Shown here in pieces: positions 1 through 7,408 of a DNA stretch of 64,000 bases. The notes under the pieces are model-generated. The model was not told where the DNA came from, ran no database searches, and saw nothing but the letters and a program-made list of their open reading frames with translations. Position 1 is the stretch's first letter; each line of letters opens with the position of its first letter. The DNA is from Roseiarcus sp963807735 (GTDB lineage: Bacteria; Pseudomonadota; Alphaproteobacteria; Rhizobiales; Beijerinckiaceae): contig CAWEDI010000048.1 of assembly GCA_963807735.1 (NCBI GenBank), positions 1 through 64,000 of the forward strand. Reading direction: 5' to 3'. The position numbers were made by a program, and so were the translations under genes.

Positions 1-105
1 GCGAGTTGGCGAACCGACCCGCACGGCATCGAGCGCGCGGGGGTCTGCGGCCTCGGCGATGGCCGCCTCGGCTTCCGCTTGGAGGGCTGCGAGATCGTCG
101 GACAT
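1..105 (-). CDS. pheS: Phenylalanyl-tRNA synthetase alpha subunit, N-terminal fragment (runs off window)
   Basis: The minus strand opens with ATG at 105 and reads MSDDLAALQAEAEAAIAEAA, then DPRALDAVRVGS, up to the window edge. The pattern of a short helical coiled N-terminus followed by LDAVRV is typical of PheS, the alpha subunit that charges tRNA-Phe in the cytoplasm. A GGAG ribosome site sits about 7 bases upstream. The rplT remnant just upstream matches the common rpmI-rplT-pheST order and supports the call. Only 35 residues are visible, and the last ones (SPTR) differ from the usual ALGKKG, so identity rests on context as much as on sequence. Confidence 0.55.
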   Translation of the reverse strand, partial: MSDDLAALQAEAEAAIAEAADPRALDAVRVGSPTR

Positions 106-123
106 TCGGTAGGCTCCAAACAT

Positions 124-152
124 GAAAAAGGGCTGCCCCGAGCAGGCAGCCC
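124..152 (-). terminator. Hairpin plus T-run directly before pheS
   Basis: On the minus strand GGGCTGCC pairs with GGCAGCCC around a 7-base loop, followed by TTTTT. It lies between the rplT remnant and the pheS start, with the T-run only about 20 bases before the ATG. It could end rplT transcription or act as an attenuator for pheS. No phenylalanine-rich leader peptide was found. Confidence 0.6.
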
Positions 153-196
153 CCTCATTGATCACCGGACGGGTCCGCCCGTTGCCGGGCGAGACG

Positions 197-304
197 TCAG
201 GCGGCGGCGCTGTCGGGCGCGGCTTCGAGGACGGCCTGAACCTGCTTCACGATACCCGCGAAGGTCTCGGCGTCGTCGAAGGCGATGGCGGCCAGCACCT
301 TGCG
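197..304 (-). pseudogene. rplT: Ribosomal protein L20 C-terminal remnant
   Basis: In one minus-strand frame the last 35 codons read RKVLAAIAFDDAETFAGIVK followed by QVQAVLEAAPDSAAA and a stop. This resembles the conserved L20 end (DRKVLADIA...F..IV..A). L20 is about 120 residues and normally precedes pheS, as here. Upstream of RKVL the frame no longer looks like L20 and hits a TGA at about 360, so about 80 residues are missing. An intact rplT should exist elsewhere, since L20 is needed for 50S assembly. A translated fragment is unlikely because no good start is present. Confidence 0.55.
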
Positions 305-516
305 TCCCCCTTGAACGCCACCGCCCTGTCTGAAGACGGCCTCTGAAAGGCCGGATTGTCATAAAAACGCAATACTGCCTATTTAGGTATCGGCGCGGCT
401 CGACTATGGCGAATTCGGCTCCTTTGCGCGAGTACTCGACTTGGCGCAAAACGGCGAGCGACCGCCAAGAAATCCGCTTGTTTCAAAGCCCTACGACACC
501 AAGCCCCGGCCCGGGA

Positions 517-676
517 ATGGGCGCAGCGAACGGCAGAAATCCGATCTCGATCGTGGCGCCGTGTCATCGCGTGATCGGCGCGTCCGGGCGATCTGACCGG
601 CTTTGCCGGCGGACTGGCGAACAAGATGTTTCTTCTATCGCTGGAAGCCGGGCAGACTTCGCTGGAAGCAGCTGCG
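517..676 (+). pseudogene. ogt: Methylated-DNA-protein cysteine methyltransferase remnant
   Basis: From 517 the frame reads MGAANGRNPISIVAPCHRVI GASGR, containing the active-site motif PCHRV of Ogt/Ada-C proteins, which remove alkyl groups from O6-methylguanine. A single-base insertion near 592 then shifts the frame. The next frame continues as LTGFAGGLANKMFLLSLEAG, which matches the usual LTGFAGGL..K..LL..E following PCHRVIG. The N-terminal half expected upstream is not recognisable. With frameshift and truncation this copy should be dead. Confidence 0.75.
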
Positions 677-851
677 GATTCGAATGGCGCTGAGGCTGTC
701 AGAGCGGCTGCGGCAGCGGCTTCAGGCGCGACTCCGGGAACGGGCGTCCGGGAAACGGCTGTGAAACCAGCACGCCCGGCGCCAAGCCGTGGGACCCAGC
801 ACTCGTTGTTCGGCAACTGAGCGGGTTGGATGCAACGGTCGTGACATTACG

Positions 852-872
852 AGGCGGCGTTCAACGCCGCCT
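852..872. repeat. Short perfect inverted repeat
   Basis: AGGCGGCGTT and AACGCCGCCT form 10-bp perfect arms around one base. It has no T-run and no adjacent intact gene, so its role is unknown. It may be a leftover terminator stem. Confidence 0.4.
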
Positions 873-931
873 AACGCACCACATCACCAATGCAACAGGT
901 TCTGCTCGCACATACGCTCATCGGCGATATA

Positions 932-951
932 ATTTCAACAATACTTGAAAT
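932..951. promoter_or_regulatory. Candidate ArsR-family operator
   Basis: ATTTCAA and TTGAAAT form perfect 7-bp arms around a 6-base spacer, 28 bases before the arsR-like ATG at 980. Partly palindromic AT-rich sites with TCAA/TTGA arms are typical of ArsR/SmtB autoregulation. The AT-rich surroundings could also hold the promoter. Confidence 0.55.
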
Positions 952-979
952 ATGAAAACGATGGGCGTATCGTTCGGCC

Positions 980-1261
980 ATGGACTCGAACCTTGTTGTA
1001 CGCGCCCTTGGCGCGCTCGCTCATGAATCGCGGCTGGCGATTTTCCGTTTGCTGGTCGTCGCTGGGCCGGATGGCATGGCCGCCGGTGAAATCGCGCAGC
1101 AGCTCGGACTGTCCCCATCAAGTCTCTCCTTCCACCTCAAAGACCTGTCGCATGCCGAGTTGGTGAAACCCCGGCAGGACGGGCGCTTCATCATCTATTC
1201 GGCGAATTTCGACGCGATGACGGGCCTGATCGCCATCGTCGACATCCGCAAGGAGCTCTGA
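980..1261 (+). CDS. ArsR-family winged-helix regulator with foreign C-terminus (93 aa)
   Basis: Residues 5-80 are a typical ArsR winged helix: RALGALAHESRLAIFRLL, the recognition segment GEIAQQLGLSPSSLSFHLKD, and a wing with GRFIIYSANFDAM. Arsenic-type members usually continue as GLIAFLTENCC; here the protein stops at GLIAIVDIRKEL with no cysteine pair. VDIRKEL at the stop resembles the tail of PotB/PotH-type permeases, and a PotC-type permease starts 5 bases later. I infer a recombination joint near 1225 that joined the regulator to the end of a lost permease gene. DNA binding may survive; ligand sensing and dimerisation are doubtful. Confidence 0.7.
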   Translation: MDSNLVVRALGALAHESRLAIFRLLVVAGPDGMAAGEIAQQLGLSPSSLSFHLKDLSHAELVKPRQDGRFIIYSANFDAMTGLIAIVDIRKEL

Positions 1262-1265
1262 GTCG

Positions 1266-2150
1266 ATGAACGAGGGACGCTCGCCTGCGTTTTATGGCCT
1301 CGCCGCTTTCTTTTGCCTGTTTGTGCTGTTTCTCTACGGCCCGACGATCGTCATCTTCATCCTGTCGTTTCAGGGCCCGACCGGCGGCCTCACCTTCCCG
1401 CTCAGCGGCGTGTCGACCCATTGGTTCCAACGGTTGTGGGCGGGCGGCGGCATCGTCGACATCGGCGGAGCGTTCAAACGCTCGCTCGGGCTCGGCCTCG
1501 TCGTGATGATTCTCACCGTCGTGCTGTCGCTGTTGGCGGGTCTGGCGTTCCGAAAGAAGTTCTTCGGCTCGAACCTGTTGTTCTACGTGACCGTCGCCAG
1601 TCTGATCGTACCGTCGATCGTCACCTCGCTCGGCATCGCGCTCGAGTTTCGGCTGATTGACGATCTCATCAAGAATTATGCTCCGTCCTGGATTGCCGAC
1701 AATTTCCAGACCTCGATGGGCAATTACACCTCCGGTCTCGGCGCGCATCTGACCTGGACGCTGCCGTTCGGCCTGCTGGTGATGTTCGCGATCTTCAACC
1801 GATTCGACGGCCGCTACGAGGAGGCCGCGCGCGATCAGGGCGCGACGCCGTGGCAGACCCTGCGTTTTGTGATCCTGCCGATCATCCTGCCGTCGCTGGT
1901 TGGCGTCGGCCTGTTCGGGTTCACGCTGTCGTGGGACGAAATTGCGCGCTCCAGTCAGGTGATGGGCGAGCACAACACGCTGCCGATGGAGTTGCAGGGC
2001 CTGACGACGACGGTGACGACGCCCGAGATTTACGCGCTCGGCACGGCCACCACCGGCGTCTCGTTCGCCGTTATTTCGATAGCGTTGTTCGCCATTGCGA
2101 TCCTGCGCGCGCGACAATCGCGGCACGGATCGGACGCGGGACACGCGTAA
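1266..2150 (+). CDS. ABC transporter permease, polyamine (PotC-like) family
   Basis: This inner-membrane permease of 294 residues has about six transmembrane segments, the first near residues 10-32. The cytoplasmic loop EEAARDQGATPWQTLRFVIL near residue 190 is the EAA motif that contacts the ATPase, and the family match is to the PotC/YdcV permeases for putrescine or spermidine. It begins 5 bases after the chimeric regulator. The ATPase, partner permease and binding protein expected in such an operon are not beside it, apparently lost at the upstream joint. Transport function here is therefore uncertain. Confidence 0.8.
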   Translation: MNEGRSPAFYGLAAFFCLFVLFLYGPTIVIFILSFQGPTGGLTFPLSGVSTHWFQRLWAGGGIVDIGGAFKRSLGLGLVVMILTVVLSLLAGLAFRKKFFGSNLLFYVTVASLIVPSIVTSLGIALEFRLIDDLIKNYAPSWIADNFQTSMGNYTSGLGAHLTWTLPFGLLVMFAIFNRFDGRYEEAARDQGATPWQTLRFVILPIILPSLVGVGLFGFTLSWDEIARSSQVMGEHNTLPMELQGLTTTVTTPEIYALGTATTGVSFAVISIALFAIAILRARQSRHGSDAGHA

Positions 2151-2220
2151 CCCGAGCTTCCTCGGACCGCGGGCTGGGGGCCCGCTACGGCGCGTGATCC
2201 GCGTGGTCCCAGGAACCCAA

Positions 2221-3429
2221 TCAAGCCTTGATGAACGGGCAACCGCCCTTGTCGAGCGGGCGGAACGCGTCCTCCGGGCTGATCGTCGAGATCATCTGAA
2301 AGGCGTCCCACTCGCTCTTTGATTCCGATGGCGACTTCACCGCCATCAGATAGACCGGGTGCAGGTGGCGTCCATCGGCGCGAATAGTCCCCTTGCCGAA
2401 CAGCGGATCGTCGGTCGGCATCGCCTTCATGGCGTCGACGAGCTTGATCCCATCGTCAGCGCTCTTCAGTTGCGCATAGGCTTTCATCAGATGCGCGGTC
2501 GCCGCGTACATGCCGGCCTGCATGTCGTTCGGCATCATCTTCTTCGGCTCTTTCTCCTGATAGCGCTTGGCGAAAGCGCGCGTGCCCTCGTTGAAGTCCC
2601 AGTAGAACGGCGTCGCGACCAGCGAACCCGCCATCGTCTCCAGGCCGAGTCCGGGCACATTGGTGATATTGAGCACGAAGGTGGCGAGTTTCTGCTTCGG
2701 CGCTAGCCCGAACTCATGCGCCTGTTTGAGCGCGTTGTTGAGATCGCCGCCGGCGTTGGCGAAGGCGACGACATCGGCGCCGGAGGCTTGCGCCTGCAGC
2801 ACGAAGCTCGAGAAATCGGCGGTGTTGAGAGGATGGCGCGCGTCGCCCAGCACCTTGCCGCCCTCCGCCTCCACGGCGCGCGCGCAATTGTCGCGCAGAT
2901 CCTTGCCGAAGGCGTAGTCGGCGGTGATGAAGAACCAGGTCTTGCCGCCGCCGCGCGTCACCGCGCGGCCCATCGCCGTACCCACCTCGTAGGTGTCGTA
3001 AGTCCAGTGCACAAAATCCTTCGAGCACTTCGGCCCTGTCATCACCGAGGAGCCGGCGCCGGAGCCGATCACCGCCTTGTTCTTTTCCGTGGCGACGCCG
3101 AGCACGGCGAGCGCCACCGCGGAGTTCGGCAGGTCCATGATGACGTCGACGTGATCCTCGTCGAACCATTTGCGCGCGATCGCCGCACCGACGTCGGGCT
3201 TGTTCTGATGATCGGCGGCGAGGATCTCGACGGGAACGCCGAGCTTGGTTGAATAGTCGTCAACCGCGAGTTGCGCGGCGATCACCGAGCCCTTGCCCTG
3301 GAAGTCGGAATAGACGCTCGACATGTCGTTCATCACGCCGATCTTGAGCGGTTTGACGGCTTGCGCGCGTACGAGCGAAGGCGCGAGCGCGAGCGCCGCG
3401 CCGCCGAGCAGGATTTGTCGTCGATTCAT
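2221..3429 (-). CDS. ABC transporter substrate-binding protein, branched-chain amino acid/aromatic acid (LivK-like) type
   Basis: A 402-residue periplasmic protein with a Tat/Sec-like leader (MNRRQILLGGAALALAPSLV, cleavage after VRAQA) and the type I periplasmic-binding fold: LKIGVMNDMSSVYSDFQGKG at the start, then ADHQNKPDVGAAIARKW and GKTWFFITADYAFG. In Rhodopseudomonas, binding proteins of this family beside p-coumarate genes take up cinnamates or other aromatic acids. The aromatic-CoA cluster just upstream on the same strand suggests a similar ligand. No permease or ATPase gene is adjacent, so it must share transport parts encoded elsewhere. Confidence 0.85.
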   Translation of the reverse strand: MNRRQILLGGAALALAPSLVRAQAVKPLKIGVMNDMSSVYSDFQGKGSVIAAQLAVDDYSTKLGVPVEILAADHQNKPDVGAAIARKWFDEDHVDVIMDLPNSAVALAVLGVATEKNKAVIGSGAGSSVMTGPKCSKDFVHWTYDTYEVGTAMGRAVTRGGGKTWFFITADYAFGKDLRDNCARAVEAEGGKVLGDARHPLNTADFSSFVLQAQASGADVVAFANAGGDLNNALKQAHEFGLAPKQKLATFVLNITNVPGLGLETMAGSLVATPFYWDFNEGTRAFAKRYQEKEPKKMMPNDMQAGMYAATAHLMKAYAQLKSADDGIKLVDAMKAMPTDDPLFGKGTIRADGRHLHPVYLMAVKSPSESKSEWDAFQMISTISPEDAFRPLDKGGCPFIKA

Positions 3430-3454
3430 GGGTTTCCTCCCTTGTATGATTTAG

Positions 3455-3469
3455 CAACAAGCGTTGTTG
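3455..3469. promoter_or_regulatory. Palindrome upstream of the binding-protein gene
   Basis: CAACAA-GCG-TTGTTG is a perfect 6-3-6 inverted repeat 26 bases before the ATG at 3429. It has the size of a regulator half-site pair but does not match the palindrome at 7410-7422, so the two would be controlled by different proteins, if both are operators. Confidence 0.4.
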
Positions 3470-3482
3470 TTTCTACGGGCTC

Positions 3483-3587
3483 GTCATTGCGAGCGAAGCG
3501 AAGCAATCCATGGTTCGGTTTATGCAGCCTTTTCCGACTGTCAGACGATCTCTCAGAGATGGATGGCTTCGCTTCGCTCGCCATGAC
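3483..3587. repeat. Dispersed inverted-repeat element, copy 1 (105 bp)
   Basis: Starts GTCATTGCGAGCGAAGCGAA and ends with the reverse complement type GCTTCGCTTCGCTCGCCATG AC. It belongs to a five-copy family in this window. It lies between the binding-protein and marR genes. The interior carries the shared CCGACTG...ACGATCTC core also seen in copies 2, 4 and 5. Confidence 0.85.
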
Positions 3588-3590
3588 GGC

Positions 3591-4058
3591 TCACCTCGGC
3601 TCTGGAGCATCAGAAAGCCGGCACAGCTTTTCGAGCGTGTCGATCAATTGACGCCTTTCGGGTTCGCCGATCAGCGCGCGGATCGCCGCCTCCTGCTCGG
3701 CTTGCGCGGCGAGCGCGTGGTCGAGCAGCGCGGCGCCGGCGTCCGTCAGTTTCAGCGCGTTGGCGCGGCGATCGGCGCCGGAGCGAATGCGCTCGGCGAC
3801 GCCGCGCCGCTCCAGTTCATCCAGCAGCGCCACGAAATTAGGGCGCTGCACGCCGAGCGCCGCGGCGATGTCGGATTGACGGCGGCCCGGATTTTCCTTG
3901 ATGGCGACCAACGTAGAGAATTGCGCCGGGGTGAGGTTCAGCGCGGCGAAGCGGCGCGCAAAATCCTCGAACACGACGAGTTGCGCGCGCCGCAGCAGAT
4001 AGCCGACGGCGTCGTCCAACAAGCCGAGCTTGACGTCGGCCTCGGCGGCGTCAGACAT
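3591..4058 (-). CDS. MarR-family transcriptional regulator
   Basis: A 155-residue winged-helix regulator with the MarR core: LTPAQFSTLVAIKENPGRRQ, recognition helix region SDIAAALGVQRPNFVALLDE, then LERRGVAERIRSGADRRANA (the DRR wing signature). It is the last gene of the aromatic cluster and overlaps the thioesterase gene by 8 bases if MSDAAEAD at 4058 is the start; an upstream ATG at 4070 gives four more residues. By analogy with CouR, which senses p-coumaroyl-CoA, it probably represses this cluster and releases on an aromatic acyl-CoA. The palindrome at 7410-7422 is a candidate target. Confidence 0.85.
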   Translation of the reverse strand: MSDAAEADVKLGLLDDAVGYLLRRAQLVVFEDFARRFAALNLTPAQFSTLVAIKENPGRRQSDIAAALGVQRPNFVALLDELERRGVAERIRSGADRRANALKLTDAGAALLDHALAAQAEQEAAIRALIGEPERRQLIDTLEKLCRLSDAPEPR

Positions 4059-4479
4059 GACGCCCCTCACGGAGGCGACGCGCGACTTCCTCCGGTATTT
4101 TGCGCGACTTCAGCCGCTTCGGGTCGTCGGGATGCGGGCCGGACCAGACTCGCGTCTCGAACCCTTCGATGGCGAGCGTCGCGCCTTTCCAGACACGATG
4201 CTCGATGTCGAAACTCGAATTGCGCAACGCGGCGACGCGCGTTTCGATGAGGATGTCGTCGCCGTAGCTCGATGGCGCCAGGAACTTCGCCCGGGTGTCA
4301 ACCATCGGAAAGCCGATCATGTCGAACTGGCGGCGCAACTCCGCCTTGGTCCAGCCGGCCGCCTCGTACAGAGAGTGGGTCGAGGCGTCGAACATCGCGA
4401 AATAGCGGGGATAGAACACGATCCCGGCGGCGTCGCAGTCGCCCCATTCGATACGCACGGTGCGGCGGTTGGAGAACAT
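4051..4479 (-). CDS. Acyl-CoA thioesterase, 4-hydroxybenzoyl-CoA thioesterase family
   Basis: A 142-residue hot-dog-fold enzyme. The N-terminal motif EWGDCDAAGIVFYPRYF matches the Pseudomonas 4-hydroxybenzoyl-CoA thioesterase active site, with D16 as the likely catalytic aspartate. It would release free aromatic acid from its CoA ester in the cytoplasm. It lies between the CoA-ligase and marR genes on the same strand. A 292-base gap filled with palindromes separates it from the ligase gene. The exact acyl group cannot be read from the sequence. Confidence 0.8.
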   Translation of the reverse strand: MFSNRRTVRIEWGDCDAAGIVFYPRYFAMFDASTHSLYEAAGWTKAELRRQFDMIGFPMVDTRAKFLAPSSYGDDILIETRVAALRNSSFDIEHRVWKGATLAIEGFETRVWSGPHPDDPKRLKSRKIPEEVARRLREGRHV

Positions 4480-4551
4480 CAGCGGGGGACCGTGAGGTGG
4501 TTCATAACCGGCTCCTGTTTGTTTGACACAGATCCTCTCGCTCTCCGCCTT

Positions 4552-4670
4552 CCCTCTCCCCGCGCTTGCGGGGAGAGGGTGAGGGGCGGCTCCGCTTGGC
4601 GAGCGATCGCCAAGCGGCGCGCCCCCTCATCCGGCCTTCGGCCACCTTCTCCCCGCAAGCGGGGAGAAGG
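4552..4670. repeat. Multi-hairpin palindromic intergenic element
   Basis: Three perfect stems follow one another: CCCTCTCCCCGC/GCGGGGAGAGGG (4552-4579), CGCTTGGCGA/TCGCCAAGCG (4593-4616) and CCTTCTCCCCGC/GCGGGGAGAAGG (4645-4670). TGAGGGGCG near 4580 also pairs with CGCCCCCTCA near 4620, so a cloverleaf could form. A related half-unit follows at about 4713-4765, and a similar stem occurs near 49520. Such GC-rich palindromes are common between genes of rhizobial genomes. Confidence 0.75.
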
Positions 4671-4771
4671 CCCATGTTCTGCTGGCTGTCGATCTCACAA
4701 TTCCAGCACTACGCTCCCCGCCTTCCGTCGCCCCGCTATTGCGGGGAGAGGGGCGGCGCACACTCTCGATC

Positions 4772-6580
4772 TCACAACCGAACCTCATTGGCGCCGACTT
4801 CCGCGCCATACAGCGCCGCCACTTCCGCGGCGCGGTTGGCGAGCAGCAGGCGCTGGTTGAGCGAGCCCTTGTCCGTCACCTCGCCGCGGTCGATCGACGG
4901 AGGTTCGGTCAGCAGCGCGAGGCGGGTGATCTTCATCGAGGAGCCGGTTGCGGTCGCCGCCATCGCCTTCAGCCGTTCGGCGAAGGCCGACTTTACCCGC
5001 GCGTCGCGCACGGCCCGCTCCGGCGTCAGACCGGGCGCGATCTCCGCGAGCGCGGCGAAGTTGGGGAACACCAGCGCGCCGACGTCGTCGCGGTCGTGGC
5101 CGGCGATCACCACGTCCTGCGCGAGCGGCTCGAATTGGTTGAGAAACGCGATCCGCAACGGCCCGACGCTGACCCAGGTGCCGGTCGCCAGCTTGAAATC
5201 CTCCGACACCCGGCCGTCGAACATGAAGCCCGCGCTCCAATCGCCGGGCTCGGCCAGCTTCAGCGCGTCGCCGATCTTGTAGAACCCTTCCTCGTCGAAC
5301 GCGGCGGCGTTGAGGTCGGGGCGGCGCCAATAGCCCGGCGTGATGTTGGGGCCGCGCAGCCGCGCTTCGAGCTTGCCGGCGTTCGGCACGAGCTTCAACT
5401 CGACGCCACGGTGCGGCACGCCGACATTTTGCGTCCGGCTGAGGCCGCGCACATTGATGATCGCGCCGGGACCGGTTTCGGTCGAGCCGAGCGAGGTGGA
5501 CCAGGGCAGGGGGCGTCCCAGCACTTGCGCCGAAAGCTCTTGGTAGCCGGTGAATACCGGCTGCGAGAGACCGGCGCCGGCGTAGAAGAACATCCGCGTG
5601 CGCGAGAAGAAGGTCGTGCGCAAGCCCGCGTCGGCCTGAAGGTGCGGCAGCAACTCCTCGAAGCCTTTCGGCACGTTGAAGAAGATCGTCGGGGCGATTT
5701 CGCGCAGGTTCTTCACCGTGGTCGCGATGCCGGCCGGCGTCGGGCGGCCTTCGTCGATGTAGAACGTGCCGCCGTTGTAGAGGATCAGCCCGAAGCTCGA
5801 ATTGGAGCCGAAGGTGTGCGCCCACGGCAGCCATTCGACCAGGACCGGCGGCTCTTCCTTGAAGAACGGCAGCGCCTCGGCGAGCATTGCGTGTGTGGCG
5901 CACAGCATACGCTGGGTGTTGACGACCGCCTTGGGATGCCCGGTCGAGCCGGAGGTCAGCAGGAACTTGCCGATCGAGTCCGGCGTCAGCGCCGCGCGCG
6001 CCGCGCGCGCTTCCGAAGAAATAACGGTGGCGGCGAGTTCGGAGAACGCCGTGGCGCCGGCCTCCGCCGCCGTTGCGTCGCCGGTGATGAGCCCCGCCCC
6101 GCGCGACTTCGCCAGCGCCAGCGCGCGGGCATAGGCGCGGCCGTCGGCGGCGAAGACGAAACGCGGCGTCATCAGCTCGATGACGCCTTTCAGCTTGCTC
6201 AAATCCTGCGACACCAGCGAATAGGCGGTCGAGACCGGGCACGTCGGCGCGCCGACCGCCATGCCGGCGAGCGACAGCAGCCCATGTTCGATCGAGTTGC
6301 CGGACAGGATCAGCAGCGGCGTCTCAGCGCTGGCGCCGTGGGCGAGCAGCCACGCGCCGATCCGCATCGTCTGGTCGAGCGCGTCCTTGTAGGTGAGCGT
6401 ACGCCAGCCGTCGCCCGAGCGTTCGGCAAGGAACGGACGGTCGGGCGCGACCTCCGCCCAATGCTCCAGCCGGTCGAGCCATGTGTCGGCGTAAGGCGGC
6501 AGCGGCTCGGCGGCGCGCACGTAGGTGACGCCATCGGGCCGCGCGTCGATGACCGGGGTCAGCGAACCGAACAGCGCCAT
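4772..6580 (-). CDS. Feruloyl-CoA synthetase-like aryl-CoA ligase
   Basis: A 602-residue AMP-forming ligase. The P-loop-like A3 motif KFLLTSGSTGHPKAVVNTQR is present, as are the family's NVPKGFEELLP, SLGSTETGPGA and the late GFMFDGRVSEDFKLATGTWV, where general acyl-CoA ligases have GR.D..IK. This variant is characteristic of feruloyl-CoA synthetases (Fcs/CouB), which activate hydroxycinnamates with ATP and CoA. It follows the crotonase gene by 18 bases and is followed by thioesterase and marR genes, giving a catabolic operon. The substrate could be p-coumarate, ferulate or a related phenylpropenoid. Confidence 0.85.
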   Translation of the reverse strand: MALFGSLTPVIDARPDGVTYVRAAEPLPPYADTWLDRLEHWAEVAPDRPFLAERSGDGWRTLTYKDALDQTMRIGAWLLAHGASAETPLLILSGNSIEHGLLSLAGMAVGAPTCPVSTAYSLVSQDLSKLKGVIELMTPRFVFAADGRAYARALALAKSRGAGLITGDATAAEAGATAFSELAATVISSEARAARAALTPDSIGKFLLTSGSTGHPKAVVNTQRMLCATHAMLAEALPFFKEEPPVLVEWLPWAHTFGSNSSFGLILYNGGTFYIDEGRPTPAGIATTVKNLREIAPTIFFNVPKGFEELLPHLQADAGLRTTFFSRTRMFFYAGAGLSQPVFTGYQELSAQVLGRPLPWSTSLGSTETGPGAIINVRGLSRTQNVGVPHRGVELKLVPNAGKLEARLRGPNITPGYWRRPDLNAAAFDEEGFYKIGDALKLAEPGDWSAGFMFDGRVSEDFKLATGTWVSVGPLRIAFLNQFEPLAQDVVIAGHDRDDVGALVFPNFAALAEIAPGLTPERAVRDARVKSAFAERLKAMAATATGSSMKITRLALLTEPPSIDRGEVTDKGSLNQRLLLANRAAEVAALYGAEVGANEVRL

Positions 6581-6598
6581 CGTTTCCTCCCTTTCGGT

Positions 6599-7387
6599 TC
6601 AGTCCGGTCGTTCGACCTTGGCGGCGCGTTTGTCGAGAAAGGCGCGCACGCGTGACTTCGCCTCGTCCGAGCCTTGCGCGACCGCCGCCATCAGCGACTC
6701 CATGACATAGCCGATGCGCGGGTCCGCCTCGGCGATGCGCGGCAGCGCCTGGATGACGGCGAAATTGGTGAGCGGGGCGTTGCCGGCCATCTTGTGCGCG
6801 AGCAAAAGCGCTTTCTGGTAAGCGGCGCCGTCCTCGACGAGATATTGGGCGAAGCCGAGCGGGGCGCCTTCCTCGGCCGTGTAGACCCGACCGGTCAGCA
6901 TCATGTCGGCCATGCGCGAGACGCCGATGAGCCGCGGCACGCGCACGGAGCCGCCGCCGCCGACGAAGATGCCGCGCTGGCCCTCGGGCAGGGCGTAGAA
7001 CGCCGAGCGCTCGGCGACGCGCACATGCGCCGCCGCCGCGAGCTCCAGGCCGCCGCCGACCACCGCGCCACGCAACGCCGCCACCACCGGCAGCGGGCCG
7101 AATTCGATCTTTTCGAAACAGGCGTGCCAGGAGCGCGAGTGCAGCACGCCTTCATGCACGTCGCGCTCGGCGATCTCGCCGAGGTCGAGCCCGGCGGAAA
7201 AGTTCGGACCGGTCGCGTGCAGCAGCACGGCGCGGGCGTCGGCGGGGAGGGCGGAGAAGAGCTGATCGAGCGCGGCGATCGTGCCGTCGTTGAGCGCGTT
7301 GCGCTTCTCCGGCCGGTCGATGCCAACGATGAGCACCGGGCCATCGCGTTCGATCCGCAGCGGGCTCCGCTTTGCGTCCTCGGCCAT
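6599..7387 (-). CDS. Enoyl-CoA hydratase/lyase (crotonase family) of the aromatic cluster
   Basis: A 262-residue crotonase. The oxyanion-hole segments are NFSAGLDLGEI and LRGAVVGGGLELAAAAHVRV, and both hydratase glutamates have counterparts (in GGGLELA and in LPEGQRGIFVGGGGS). Paired with the feruloyl-CoA-synthetase-like ligase, it could hydrate the side chain of the cinnamoyl-CoA and split off acetyl-CoA, or act in beta-oxidation of the chain. It is the first gene of the operon and lies behind the promoter and palindrome at 7409-7439. It is not a close visual match to the classical HCHL enzyme, so the reaction is inferred from context. Confidence 0.8.
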   Translation of the reverse strand: MAEDAKRSPLRIERDGPVLIVGIDRPEKRNALNDGTIAALDQLFSALPADARAVLLHATGPNFSAGLDLGEIAERDVHEGVLHSRSWHACFEKIEFGPLPVVAALRGAVVGGGLELAAAAHVRVAERSAFYALPEGQRGIFVGGGGSVRVPRLIGVSRMADMMLTGRVYTAEEGAPLGFAQYLVEDGAAYQKALLLAHKMAGNAPLTNFAVIQALPRIAEADPRIGYVMESLMAAVAQGSDEAKSRVRAFLDKRAAKVERPD

Positions 7388-7408
7388 CGCCTCCCCCTTT
7401 CGCTATTG

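Larger units (their letters stand above)
305..979. other. Decayed intergenic stretch without an intact gene
   Basis: This stretch lies between the rplT remnant and the arsR-like gene. Its open frames (for example 379-816 minus) show no recognisable protein. Within it are a broken ogt fragment (517-676), a perfect 10-bp-arm inverted repeat (852-872) and an ArsR-type operator (932-951). It looks like a rearrangement scar. Confidence 0.5.

Noticed and set aside
846..885. attC-like integron site (GCCTAAC beside an inverted repeat)
   Set aside because: No matching GTTRRRY core on the other side and no cassette structure.
4739..6655. Long plus-strand open frame (638 aa) opposite the CoA-ligase gene
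   Set aside because: Arg/Gly/Ala-rich translation without motifs; it is the complement of a clear ligase gene in high-GC DNA.
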